A DNA stretch of 64,000 nt from Corbicula japonica (GCA_038501625.1 JAZAYU010000015.1:3184991-3248990), one strand, 5' to 3'; shown: positions 12,701-27,600, numbered from the stretch's first letter. The notes: a model not told the origin generated them from the sequence alone. A program made the numbers and translations.

Positions 12701-15700
12701 GATGGTACCAAAGTCACGTTACCCTTTTCGAACTCGCAGCAAATTTACATAAAGCAGGCCACCTCGAGGTTTAAGCTTATCAAAGGCTTTGGGTTCTCCA
12801 TTAAATACGACGATTATCAGACGATTCATATAAGCCTGTCACCGTATTACGAAAATAAGGTACAGTATATTATATATAGAATATTATAACACTATACTGT
12901 ATCATTCGAGTTGCGTGTGTAAACATTATACCGCGAGACCGAAGGACGAGGGTTATATGCCTACATACACAACGTGAAATGAAATGAAACTACAGACTGC
13001 AAAACAACAAAATAGTAGTAATAACAATTGTAACGTAATAGTACATGTATGAATGTTATGGGCAATACATGTAGAACAGAGACGGATATTTCCTTTTTTG
13101 GAGTTCGGTATGTGCCGAAGAGTACCGAAAATATTACCAGAATACACAAAATAGTTATGCCGTGTCGCATAGAACAAGGTCAAGTGCAGTGTTAAGAATC
13201 CCAAAACCACGCTGTGATTATGTATATTTTTTTATTTTGAATCGCTGGCATGTTGTACTATGCTTAAATCATTCTTGGGTATTTAAATTAATATAAATAT
13301 ATATAAGCCGACATTCTCGCAAAGAGATTAAACATCAGAATTTCGATTATTTTATAGAGTCGTTAATCATTCTTTATGTGTTTATTGAAACGAAATATAT
13401 ATATATCACTTAATATCTGTGTAAAACAATTATTCTATTGTAACAACACCAAAAATAACACGACACTAAATAGGAAATAGGCTTTCGTATTTGACAGCAT
13501 TTCAATTTACAACAATATTTTTATGGAAACTGTAATACAACATCGACATTTAAAAGTATTCTTTAACACGTTAATGTCACATCTTTAAACGAATAATGTC
13601 ACATGTGTCTTCCCCAGTCAATGGACATGACCAAAAAAGATTGTGTAAAGGTTTTAAGAGTTCCATTCAACTTCCACGATTAATGTTGGCACCGTACAAG
13701 TTCAGCGGATGATTTTAGGCTATTCACAGTTAATTAATCCTGGATAATAGGCATAACGACTGAATATCCCTCGGTTCTGATTCTTAAAAAATATATTGTG
13801 TAAAATTGAGAACAAGTAAAATTGAGAAGAAGATCATATATTTCAAATTAATAAATGTATTTTAACTAGTACTCCTGAAAGACATTACTGTTTAACTGAC
13901 GTCGAATGCATCAATGACAAAAAACAGCTTGGCGGGCGGGTGGGAAGCATCCATATGTATCCATGTGTATAATTTTGTATGTATTCAATATACTTTTTTT
14001 GTTTCATTGTTAAGCAATATCTCTCTGTTCTTATCTATATTCCTGCATACTTTTTTATTTGAAAGGTCCAAGGCTTATGTGGCACTTTCAACAGGATTGC
14101 TAAAGATGACTTGGAGGCAGGTGGGGTACTTCAACCAAACCCGGCTGACTTTGCCTATTTTTACGCCGATCCTGGCTGTAGAGTATGGAAAAATCTCTTA
14201 GATCCTTGCCATGCTCAGACCGAACTAGTAAGAACTAGATTTTCTTTATTAACCTGACATTCTCATCAGTTTAAGTTATCTCCCTTGATTATATTATATT
14301 AGTTTCAATCCTTGCAGAATGTTATTGTCGGTGGCAGTAATTTGGTTTACCTGAACTATCATTTCTTAGGGGAAACGGATTGTATGTACTCTTATACTCT
14401 CGCATTGTTGGCTAGAAGCTGACGCTTTATTCTCATGTCATTGAGTTTATCTATACTTTTCATAGAGCTGATAAGGTAAACCAAGTTTTGGAAACCCCTG
14501 GTTATAAGATTGGGTTATATCGCTAGGTTGGCGGCCGGGCGTCAAGTCTTTTAGTTTACATTCTTTTTTTCCCAGTTAACATGGAGAGTGGAGCTTTGAA
14601 TCTTATCATAGTTGTCTGACATCAAAATAGTAATTTTCAGAAGTTTCATAATTCTTTATTGTATTTTGTCAGAGTTATGCCTCTTTCACATAATATTGTC
14701 TTATTTTCTTTTAACAATACCAAATGGCTATCATATTTAATTAAATACGTGAGAATAATAACTGTCGCATTGCGACGTATTCTTATATATATTTTTTATA
14801 GATTTGTATGTAGATCTATACATTTGTTAAAATTTATATATAGGGCTAAAATAATTTGTCAAAAGCAACGAATATTCAAATATCGAATAATTATAGTATA
14901 AAATGAATAGGCTGTACATTTCCCTGTAAACTCTCGTTTTCAGTTATTTCTTATAAAATAAACATTACTTTTTAATAATATTCAGCAAAATTTCGTTAAA
15001 TACATTTAACAAATCATAAACACAACGATTGTCTAATGTTCAGTTCATTTCGTGACAGAATACATGTCTAATGTTCAGTTCATTTTGTGACAGAATACAT
15101 GTCTAATGTTCAGTTCATTTTTTGACAGAAAACATGTCTCATGTTCAGTTCATTTTGTGACAGAATACATGTCTAATGTTCAGTTCATTTTGTGACAGAA
15201 TACATGTCTTATTTTCAGTTCATTTTGTGATAGAATACATGTCTAATGTTCAGTCCATTTTGTGACAGAATACACATGCCGAACAAGCCTGCTCTCATCT
15301 GAAAGACATAGCCTTCCTTGGCGGCTGTCGTCCTTACTTGGAAAAGTTCACGATAGAATCCCTGTACTTCTACGATCGTTGCAAGAGCGACATGTGTAGA
15401 AATGATTTCAGCATCAACTCGGACCCAATGTGTGTATGGACCAGCTTGGTTGCCACGGAATGCGCTAAATACGGACATAACATAGACTGGAACTTTAACA
15501 ACCAAACAAAGCATTGTCGTAAGAAATTTTTTGATTATTATTTATTGCTAGAACACTATTTTAAAAAGATGAGAAAGTAAATTCTCTATAGATTTGGGAT
15601 GGGAAAGTTTTTTTCGGATATCCGAATAGTAAGATCCTATCCGGATAACACTCACATATCCGGATACAGTCAAATTCGTTCGAGTTTAGTGTTTTCAGTA

Positions 15701-18493
15701 TTACAATGTGATTTTTTTAAATAACTACACACGTAAATCTTTCTAAAACTATTGATAAATCAGTGTATAACTATTTTTAGTTCCAGCAGTAAGTGTTTTA
15801 ATGAATATTAAACTTAAGCCGAACGGACAAAATTGTTTGTCACTTCGGTTTCCAATTAAGAAGTGACATATTGCATACTGAGCTTTCTTATCAACGACTT
15901 GGTAATTCCTTTGGATGAAACTACCTTCTTTCTGTGTTTGGGGGATGTTATTATCAGAAAATTTCAGGGTTTACTATTACCAAACAAAAGATACTTCTTT
16001 CCACAAGCTAATAAAACTTATTTTCCTCCTCGTGGGCGAAGAAACTCTTGATCACAATACAAACAGTAATTACCAGAATTGTGTTTAGTGTAAATATTGT
16101 GCTAGGCTCAACAAGGGGCTAGGCGGCGTTGACAGCGATGTGTATTTCATAACTCAGTCAAACTGAGCCTGCAATACTTTATATTTATAATGTTCACCGG
16201 CTGTGTTTAGTTCTTAAATCATCTATGTAATAACACAGAAGCGTTGTTTGTGCCGTGTTGCGACCATAAAAAGTCTCCCCGTAAATTCAACCGGTGCTGC
16301 TATTGATTACGCCGTTTAAATGGCTTTGAACACAATATGCATACTCGTATAAATGTAAATTACTGCTCATGGAAAGCTCAATAAAGCCGAGCCTTCAATA
16401 TTTCAATATTTGTCGTGTTCGGTGCCTTTCAAAGTTCCCTTTTCATCTTTTTACTATTTGCAGGTAACAGCATGTTGAGCTGCAGTAATGCCGGCCAAGG
16501 ACTTAGCTATAATGACTGTTTCTCGCCGTGTAATGGACTCTGTCGTGATTTCCAGGTAAAAAGTTAAAAAAAACTGCAAATTAAAGTCTTTGAAGTGGAA
16601 AGTTTCAGTAAACTGAAAAACTCTCAAAATTCTAACAGACAATATTGAGGGCAGACAGCATTGTTCGAACTTTGTTTTGATTTATGGTAGTGTGATACTA
16701 AATTAATATTTGACCTGGCAGATGATTGTGATCAATACTCATCAAGAAAACAAGGCGATAGCCATTTTATAAAACTTTTAGCTGATAAACTTTATTTGAA
16801 ATAGATTAAAAAGCCACCGAACACGGCAAGTATGAAAATACTGCAAGCTCGGTTTAATTGAGCCAGTTCATGGGCAGTGATTGGAAATGTAGATATTAAT
16901 ATCCACGCCGCCTAGTGCCTGGTTTAGCGCAACCCATTTTTATACCAGAAAAACAGTACAATTTCGATCCATCACAAACGAATTAACTTGTCTGTAACAT
17001 CACTGGGCATTTTTCAGATATCCTATTAGCGATAACTAGACCGTATATTACAAAGAAGTAAAATGTTGTGTTTTTTTTGTTTTTTTTTTAAACAAACTTA
17101 ATATTGTCATGTTCCTGTCTTAAAATTACTTACTGGACAAATAATCATCTCGCCCATTTTGCAATAAGCTCATAATTGTTTTTATTTCTATTACTGCCCA
17201 TGAACAGGTTCAATCAAATCGAGCCTGCAATATTTTCATATTTCTCGTGTTCGAGGGTCTTCAAAGTTCCCTTTTCATCTATTTCAATATCACAGTAGCG
17301 TTGTTTGTGCCGTGTGGCGGCTGTAAAAAGTCTCCCCGTACATTCAATCAGTGCTGTTATCAGTTACGTCCTTTGAAGATCGTCGAGCACGATATTTATG
17401 TACTATGTTAATAGTACTTCTAAATTTACTTTTTTTAATATTTCGACCAGTTTAAAGGTTGGTGATTTCAATATCCCAGTCAATATAAATTTGGATATTG
17501 TTCAATCACCCCCAGGGATATACTTCCTGCTTTTTAAATTTTGCCTTTGGCTTTGTCTGTGAAATGCAGGATTTATATTCTAAGATCCCCTCTCAAAATT
17601 CTTTTCTGTTTAGTTCCGCCCATTGTTTTCTCGTTTAGGGCAAACCCATTCTTTTATCTGGGGACCATACGCCGCTGAACATGGAATGGTATTAATCTGA
17701 AAATACCGCATTAAAGGTTCCATGTTCACCGCCATATGCATACCATCGTTTGGGATGGATCAAAATTGTACTGTTTATTGGTGTAAATATTGAGTTGCGC
17801 TCAAACCGGGGCTAGGCGGCGTGGGCAGTAAAAAGCATTTCCATTACTGCCCATGAAGAGGCTCAATCAAACCGAGCCTGCAATGTTTTCATATTTGTCG
17901 TGGTCGACGGTCTTCAAAGTTCCCTTTTCATCTATTTAATAAACAGAGTATCACGTAGCTGTCAAGTTATCAATAATCAGTTATTTTTCACAATGTTGCT
18001 GTTATCTTTTAGCTCAGTCAACACAACTGCGAGGAAGATTGTATACCTGGTTGCCACTGCCCGCCTGATCAGTACCTGACCGGCCACGGTACCTGCGTAC
18101 CACTGGAGGCTTGCACCTGCTACGATGAAATAACTCATGAACTATTTAACGCCGGAGAACATCTTTACAGAAACTGTAAAAATTGGTAAGTTTTAAACAT
18201 TACCGATCAACGGCACTTTTCTTTTAACAAATATGTTTAAAAACGTTTATGTTTACAAATTTTATAATTACCCCCTTCCATTTAAATACTGTTCAAATTC
18301 CCTGCCTGCACTGTAATGAAAAGGTACTGAATTGGTATAGGAAGAACAAATTGATAAACATCAAGAAGACTTTCAATTATTATTTGCAAGATCACACAAT
18401 TCCTTTTTAAAACTTTCATATCATAGAATTTTAAAGAAACTTGCAAATTACAAAATTGGAACTCGGGGCGAGTGTATGTCCCTACTACTACTA

Positions 18494-18537
<44 letters not shown>

Positions 18538-18538
18538 G

Positions 18539-18583
<45 letters not shown>

Positions 18584-18623
18584 ACTGCTAACTACTACTT
18601 CTACTTCTAACTGCTAACTACTA

Positions 18624-18681
<58 letters not shown>

Positions 18682-21600
18682 ATAATAATAATAATAGTAA
18701 TCATAATAATAACAATAATAATAATAATAATAATAATAATTATAATAAATTCTTTATTTAAAGAATGTAACATGTACAGGTAGAAAACAAAAAAGCCAAA
18801 TGTATACAAGAGTTTAAACATGGCCTTTCATAACAATTTTATAATACAATTTAACTGTAAAAAAACTAAAAGAACCTCACATACATACATGTATATAAAA
18901 CACTGCGAATTTTAACAATATATAGATAGTGACAATCCCACATTCATCAGGATGACATAGAGATAAATTATGAATTTTGCATGATAAATAAATTCATACA
19001 CGTTTGCTAAAAAGCAATATGATGATAATAAGTTTTCAACAATTGTATTTTGAAGGCAAAAATTATCATATATACGAGTACGTACATCACTCTTCAACAA
19101 TGAACGCCATGTTTCAGTACTTGTCAGAACGGCACGTGGCATTGTATCCAAGAAACCAGTTGTAATAACGACGACCAATGTCAAGCGAACATGATATACC
19201 TGTCCGGCAACACGTGCCCGTATACCTGTGGAAACTTCCTCAGTGACTCGTGCCCTGTCTCTCTACCTTACAACGGATGTGGCTGCCCCGATGGTTTAGT
19301 CATTGCACGCAATGTGAGTACTTCTTAATCAAAGGGCTTAGTACAGTCCTCCCCAGCAAGTTCATCGATTAAAAGAAAATTATCAAAATCTTAATAACGT
19401 GTCTTACTGTATGCAAAATAAAGATACATTAGTAACATTCATTTGTGCAAAGTATCATTGAACAACATTTTACTGTTATTGATATTTTGATAATTTTCTT
19501 TTTATCGATGAACGTGCTGGGGAGGAGTGTAGTAAGCCCTTAACATTTTATTTCCCGTTAACTTTTCTATTCGGACAATCACGTAATAACATATGTCTTT
19601 TTTTCTGTACTAAGATCCGCAACTTAGTCGTGCGATACAATTACCGCCGCGTTACTAAGGACAAAATCACTCGTTTTTACCAGACAAGAAAATCACGTTA
19701 TAACATCAAATTATGTCTTGTTTTTCTTGTACCATTCTGTTAGGCTAGGCTTCTTTCCACGTGGTTTACTTATTAGTGTTCTGTTTGCGCATGCCAGACT
19801 TCTTTCCACGTGGTTGATTTAATACTAATTTACTACTTAACTCATTTGCTGCATACTTGGCTTCTTTCCACGTGGGTGATTTGTAATTGTTCATTTTGCC
19901 AATGCTAGGCTTCTTTCCACGTGGGTGATTTGTAATTGTTCATTTTGCCAATGCTAGGCTTCTTTCCACGTGGGTGATTTGTAATTGTTTATTTTGCCAA
20001 TGCTAGGCTCCTTTCCACGTGACTGTGGGATTTGTAATTGTTCATTTTGTAAATGCTAGGCTTCCGTTTCCACGTGGTTGATTTATAAATTTTCAGTTTG
20101 CGCATGCTAAGCTTCTCTCCACGCAGATGATTTATCGGTGTTAAGTTGGCGCATGCAAAGGTTCATTCCACGTGGTCTGTTCAAATACACACATAAGTAA
20201 GTCACACGCGGGTGCTGGGCGGTTAAGTAACATATTATCATAATTGTTTTGTTGCTTTTAGAACTCGGCATGTATACCATCTAGCGAATGTCCTTGCATC
20301 TATGGTGGTAACTTTTTCCCGGTTGGCCATGAGATGTGGGTGCAGTGCAAGAAAATGTAAGTGACTGTAAACATGGAAAAGCCAATAACCACTTTTAAAC
20401 AATATTCCAGCTAAAAAAACTGAACAAACTTTTTTAATATCTTTATAATGATAAAAACATAGATTTACATTATTATACGGTTGTTTACAACATTCATTGT
20501 TTTTTAAATATAATTCACTTCGATATTTCAAACAGAAACAAGGGCGAAATAAAAGCGAAATAAAAAACAGAAATATGTTTAAAAATAATGGAATTCATTA
20601 AGTAAAACAGTTTGAAAACATTTTGATAAAATTCTTTGATTATTACAGGTTGTGCAGAAACGCTACTTGGGTTAAAATTGACGAGACAGATTGTTCTGGT
20701 AAGTCAATGTTGCGCATGCGTTCTCAGTAAATTCTGCACATGCAAATGTAACTCCCAGTGAAGCGTTTCCAAAATCGCGCATGCGCTTTGTCTTTGAAAA
20801 TGCTGTTACGGGTGCGCATGCTTCAAGCATGTGTAACTAGTTGTTAAGCTTGTAGTTGTTCAGTTAAACCATTTATAATATCACACAAGCTTTCAATCTT
20901 CTAAAGTGTAACTTGTTGGTAAACTCGCATATTTTCTGCCAGTAAAATAATCTCACGCTTGCTATTCGCCGGTGAAAAATAACAAGTTTTGAGACTGTGC
21001 CAGTGAGAGAGCTCCTAAACTCAACCATTCTCACGATCAGTTAAAATCCTTAAAAACAGGTACAAGGTCGTTGCAACAGAAATTGTCTACAACTTTTTTA
21101 ATATCCAAATTGAATTATAAAATGCCTCTCTGTAGTTTTTAGTGATTGGTGCATACCGTATATCCAAAAATATGAAACATGTTTTAATTGCAAATAACGT
21201 CTGATTTACTAGTAAAAAATGTTAAAAGTTTAATAAATCCATGTGTGTTGCTTTTTAATAAAATGCATTTAATGAAGAATAACCGAGAATAACTGAAGAA
21301 AAAAACTGTTTTAACGTTAAGATACGCTCTGTTGTTACTAGCGCGATCAATCAGGCTTAGCCTCGTTTTTAAAAAATATATCTTTCGGTTGCTCTAAAAC
21401 ACACACATTACGATATTGTGAAACAGGTCTATTGGCTTGATATTAGATGATTTATTAAAAATTAAGCGGAAATGGACGCGTTCTTTCAGTTTTTAAACTA
21501 TTTTATATCGTATTGCAATGAGAGCAGGTCCCAAGGTTATAAAACTGAGATTGGAAACCAGTCTCAGATTCGACAGTGGTTTCCATTCTCAGTTTTATAA

Positions 21601-24600
21601 TCTTGGAGCCAGATCTGCCAGCACAGTTAGTTGAGCTTAGCCTTTCTTTCTGTAGTGCTGATTATACACTTAGTGAAACATCATCAAATTCAGTTTTTGT
21701 TAAACTTCAGGATAAGAAAAGCATAATATCAAGCCAAACAATTTAAAATCCCCGAACTTACGAACAGCCTATACGTTGTTGTATTCAACAATGGCGGCTG
21801 TAATGTGTCATGGTCATTAATGCTTCACATTCTTGTATTCAATAATGTGCCGTTGCCATTAAACGCTAATAGAAATGTTGTGTTGTATGTTATGTAAATA
21901 AAAATGCTTCTTGCAATGTATGTTTTAGGTGTCTGCTGGGCTTCTGGTGATCCCCATTATTACACATTCGACGGGGTCTCGTATTCTGTTATGGGACAGT
22001 GCGAATATACACTCGCCAAATCGAATAACGGCGAGTTTGAAATCACAGGTATGTTTGTTTAAAGTGTTATGAATTTATAATGTTCACCGCGGCAACCTGT
22101 GTATGTGTTATTTTATGAACTTCGGAGACAAGTGTTAAGTTGGTGCACCTCGTAAATTCCCAACTGTCGACACGCATGATACTCAGAACAATTTACAATT
22201 TTTACTTGTTTTTTTCTGTATTATTTTTTTCTCGCTATTTTTGTAATTGATTAAAATAGTTATCATATTTTGTTGTTGTTTGTGGCCGGTTGGTCAAGTC
22301 AACTTATATTTTATTTAGATTTATATTGCTTTCTAAATAAGGCCTTTCTGTAAAGTTTATTGATTTTTTTTTGCTTTTTGTTACGTCAATGTCGCCTTAA
22401 AACGATACACACGCATTTGTAATAGGTAGATCCCTTCAGATACAATTTATGGTTACACTCAAAGAGTTTTTTTGTCTTGTATCCAGGACCACAGGACAAT
22501 AAAACCTGAAGACTAGTCTGAAATCTCCGATTTAGCTTTATTTTCTGGGGACCAGCAGTATTGACTTAAACTTTGGATCATGGATACAATACAACTTATT
22601 TATTATTTCAGTCGCCAACCGACCTTGTGGGAACACAGGTGTCACGTGCACAAAGTATGTGAGAATCGTCATTGGTAATCAAGAATGGAAGTTCGTAAGG
22701 GGCCGTGATATGGGCATACAGGTGACATCAAACCAGTATTACAGTCAAGGAGTGATTGTAGAAAAAGTGGGCGAACAGTTCATTTCAGTCGTTTCAAAAG
22801 ACCTCGACATAGCCGTCAAATACGATGAAGGTATTGTGATAATTGCGTGAAATTTTTATAGATAAAAATAATACTTAATCGGAGTGTTTACGTGAATCTA
22901 AAATGGTTGATATAAGTCATGTTAGTCATCAAGCTAATAGTAACTAACATCACATTCACAGACATAATTTATTTAGATTTCTTGTTCAGTTACGATTAAG
23001 GTAAAATCTGATATGGAAATATTTTGTACGTATTTAATACATGAGCAGTAGGCCGCATTTGTCGGAAACATTTTTTTTGCCTGGATAAACTGAGAAATGC
23101 CGAAGAATTGTTTTCCAGGCAAACAGATAGAAAACACACAACTGGTATTTAGCGGATTCTCTTTATTAAGAGTTTACAAATTACCCGTAATTTGCCAGCC
23201 AATCAGAATGTTAGAATTATGCATGAATAAAACAAGCATTTTGATTAGCTAACTATCGCGTTCCCACGACTTAGTATGTCGTTCCCTCGACTTAAGGTGG
23301 AACGCGCCCTCAAGAGTTCCCTCACGAAATTTCGCATATATGTATAATCGAGCATATGCCTGATTTATATGTGAGCTTATTTTTTCAGTATTCTAAGCCA
23401 TTTCGAAACTACAAGCCTTCAAAGTATACCACTAACGTCACTTTTGAGACGTCTGACAAATTTCCACGACTTAGTATCTCGTTTCCGCGACTTAGTATCT
23501 CGTTTCCACGAGTTATTGTCTCTTTTCCTTGAGTTAGTATCTCGTTCTGCCGAGTAACTTAGTCGTGGGAACGAGATAAAAAAAGAGTAGTACATTTCAC
23601 AACTTTGCCACCGTATTATTTATTTCAAGCAACCTAGTTTAGCACTATAAACATATACTTCTCTCTTAAGGCACTCGAGTTTACGTCTACTTATCTGAAC
23701 GCTGGAAGTCCAAAATTTCCGGCTTATGTGGAAATTTTGACGACAACAGCCAGAATGACTTCACGTCCAGTCTCGGTGGACAGGTCCTCATGTCCGAGTT
23801 TGTCAACAGTTGGAAAAAGGACCAGTGTCCGGATGTGTCCAACGATGACGTGACCCCTGAACCTTGTTTTGTAAGTTGATTTTAGTTTTAAAATAATTGT
23901 TTAGAGGTTAAGGAAAGTAACACAAAATATATAAAAATTTAACCTGGCACCCAGCTAGATGGTTCTATTAAAATATTGTTACTGATAATTCAGCATATTT
24001 TTTTAGTTCTTTTTTTTCTGATTTATGCCGAACAATCTATGTTCAGGAAGTAAGAGAAGGTAAAAGCACCTGTCAGTGTTAGTATTTTTGGATGACAGGA
24101 GAACATTTAACAGAACATAGGACGGGAGCCAGTCTAATCAAAATGGTTATTGCGCTTTTCGCCTATGGTATAAATAAAAAAAACGACGAGACGTCCGATC
24201 AACGTGATAACACTTAATTTCATCACATACAAATTTCCGAATATGCTGTTTTGAAAGCCACACTTCATTTGTCTACAAAAACGGCAAGCTAGTGCTTTCA
24301 CATTTCTTCTCACAGTGAATTCATCAAGTGATGATCGTGTGCTCTTAAGAATAATTCACATCACCATCAAGTATTTGTCATTAAGGTAGTAGAGGCCGTC
24401 AATGCGTTATCAGTGACGGAGTCTATCGATTTGCTACACAACATGAAGTTCGGAGTACGGAACGGTATGCGTTACGTGCCGGACCTGACCTTAAGGGTAA
24501 TCCCTCAGCTGGTGTATCTCGTAACTCAGGGAAAAGCGGTACCGAAAGTGCCATAGAACACATGAGCACGTGCGCGAACAGTCGCGTGAGCGGAAGATGT

Positions 24601-27600
24601 CATTGTAATATTATATATTACTATAAAACTTGACACAAACCACAAACAAAATATACTTTGCTGTTAAGGAATTTATTTTGATCACATGATTTTAAGTTAA
24701 ACGTATGTCACAGGGTGAAAAAGAATGTGCAGACCGGGACTCGAACCCGTGACCCTTCGCTGTGAGGGCGAGTGCTCTCCCGACTGAGCTATCCGTCCGC
24801 TTACACATCTTCTCCCCAGATACTAGATTCGTAGCGCGACACTTATTAGCACTTGGAGAATTTCCACGCTCCTCAAATGAGCGTTTCTATTACCTTAATC
24901 ATTCAGGGTCCTCTGGAACCAAGACGATACTGGGCCGAAGAAAGTTGTGGGGTGATCACAAATAAAGACGATGTCTTTGGAGAGTGTATTCAAGCCATGA
25001 AACCAATAGACGTCGAAATGTTTTACAGAGAGTGCCTCTATGACGCGTGCGGGTAAGTTCCTACAGTAAAACCCATATTAAGACCACCTGGGCCTAAGAT
25101 CATAAAACTAAATCAGGAGACCAGTCTCAAATCTCAAGCATCTGATTTGCTCAAATGGCGACCAGTAATTAACTAATACATGTATCTTATGAATAAGGCT
25201 GTTAAATAGTAATTACTGGTGCACGCATGCAAATCGACCCAAAATATTGGGACACTTTTTAAACAAATATTTTTTGCGACCCTTAATATTCGGACACGAA
25301 ACATTTTAATTATTTTTAACTGTCCCAATACTTAGGGTGATTACGGTATGTTATGTAATGTACATCATCCTGAATGGTTTATCCTTTCAGAATATCTGTC
25401 TCCAAGTCTAGAATTTTATTATTTTGCAAAACTTAAAGGAAGCAAACCACTAGTCCAAGGTTATAAAACGGAGTAGGAAACCAGTCTCATATCTCAAGCA
25501 TCTGATTGGCTGAAATGGCGACCAGTCGCCATTTCAACAAATCAGATGCTTGAGATTTGAGACTGGTTTTCAATCTCAGTTTTATAACCTCCAGCCACTA
25601 TCTGTTTCAGCTGTGACCTGGGAGGCGATTGCGAGTGCTTGTGTACCGCCATTTCCAACTTTGCTGAACAATGTAACCGACTGGGCTTCCATGTCAGATG
25701 GAGATCTAAATGGCGTTGTCGTAAGTAGGCTGCTTCTTTTGTGCCACACGTGATTCTTAACTGATTTAACATTTGAATGAATATTTGTGAGTTCCGTCTG
25801 CTGTAACTTGATTTTAAGTATACTGAGCAAAAATGAAAACTTACCAGTTTTTAAAGTCTAAAAATTTGTTCAGTGATGCTAAATTTCATGCTTAATTTTT
25901 TTTGTGGTACTTGCAGATATTTGACAAAGCAGGGAGGATGTTTTTATTTTTCACAGAAGTCAAGGTTATTTAATCTTTTCTAAATAATGATGAGTTCGAT
26001 AATTCATAAAAGTCGCAAACAGATTATTTGACTGACTAATAAAGAAGTTAATGACATGTGCAGTAGAAAAAAGTCTTTATAGACCTTTGATGCAAAGAAA
26101 TAAGATAAAGTTACTTAAATCCGTTTTTTTTTTCAAATTACTTCTCTTGGTTAGAAAAAAACCCCAACAGAATCCCAACAAACAGGCACTGAGGCTACTA
26201 TGTTCCGTATTTCAGCAATGCAGTGTGAACCTCCATACGTCTACCTGCCCTACGGTGAGCCATGCCCTCAGACTTGCAGAAACCTCGGAGCCGATAAAGA
26301 GGACTACTGTTATTTGTCGGACGGAAACGAGGGTTGCTTCTGTCCACCCGGCTACGTTAAAGGACGTACGTGTATTTAGTTATCGCAGCTTTTGCCTAAT
26401 AGTTTATTACAAATTGAATGGAAATGTCATCAATTCCTGCATGTCCTGTAACTAAACACATCTGTTTTGGATGAGAGCTATGTCGAAGAGCTAAAATATC
26501 ATATTATTCATATTATAATTCTTCAGTGTGTCCCCCACTACCTCGTTTTCCTTTTTATTCTAAAAACAGAAAAAAATGACATTCGACGTTTGCTAGTATA
26601 CACACTCAGCAGAAGTTATGATAAAAAAGCTGATGTTGAGATATTGGCTTGTTAGTAAATTTGAAGCCAACCTGTATCATTATAATATATTTTGCTTTTC
26701 AAACCATCATTAAATTAATAATGTTATTTTTATGTTCAATATTTCTTCAAGTAATGTACCAATGTGACAGCATTAGACTATTTGACGTTCAGTTAACCTT
26801 ACGTGAATGCAAAACGTTTTGTATTATTAATTCCTTGGCATCAAAGAAAAATAAGCATTAGTAATGCACTAGCATGAAATCTCATAAGACGTTTATAAAG
26901 TGTAATAGTTATACAAGATACGCATCACCGCCTCTGGTAACATGGTTTATAGTAATACAAGGTACGCATGATCGCCTCTGGTTTCATGGTTTATAGTAAT
27001 ACAAGGTACGCATTATCGCCTCTGGTTTCATGGTTTATAGTAATACAAGGTACGCATTATCGCCTCTGGTAACATGGTTTATAGTAATACAAGGTACGCA
27101 TTATCGCCTCTGGTAACATGGTTTATAGTAATACAAGATACGCATTATCGCCTCTGGTTTCATGGTTTATTGTAATACAAGGTACGCATTATCGCCTCTG
27201 GTTTCATGGTTTATAGTAATACAAGGTACGCATTATCGCCTCTGGTTTCATGGTTTAAAGTAATACAAGGTACGCATTATCGCCTCTGGTTTCATTGTTT
27301 ATAGTAATACAAGGTACGCATTATCGCCTCTGGTTTCATGGTTTATAGTAATACAAGGTACGCATTATCGCCTCTGGTTTCATGGTTTATAGTAATACAA
27401 GGTACGCATTATCGCCTCTGGTTTCATGGTTTATAGTACTACAAGGTACGCATTATCGCCTCTGGTAACATGGTTTATAGTAATACAAGGTACGCATTAT
27501 CGCCTCTGGTAACATGGTTTATAGTAATACAAGGTACGCATTATCGCCTCTGGTAACATGGTTTATAGTAATACAAGATACGCATTATCGCCTCTGGTTT

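Noticed and set aside
18621..18821. Poly-Ile/poly-Ser peptide on the minus strand
   Set aside because: Translation of CTA and AAT microsatellites.
24385..24560. Candidate extra exon between VWD-3 and C8-3
   Set aside because: An AG/GT-flanked stretch exists, but the frame has no C8-like residues, and exon 17 (phase 0) joins exon 18 directly with good domain continuity.
24726..24800. Functional tRNA gene on the minus strand
   Set aside because: A and B boxes are good, but the anticodon and acceptor stems do not pair properly; kept as a tRNA-derived repeat.
25542..25830. Open frames overlapping exon 19 on both strands
   Set aside because: They cover the MITE arm and exon 19 in other frames; the C8 frame is the conserved one.
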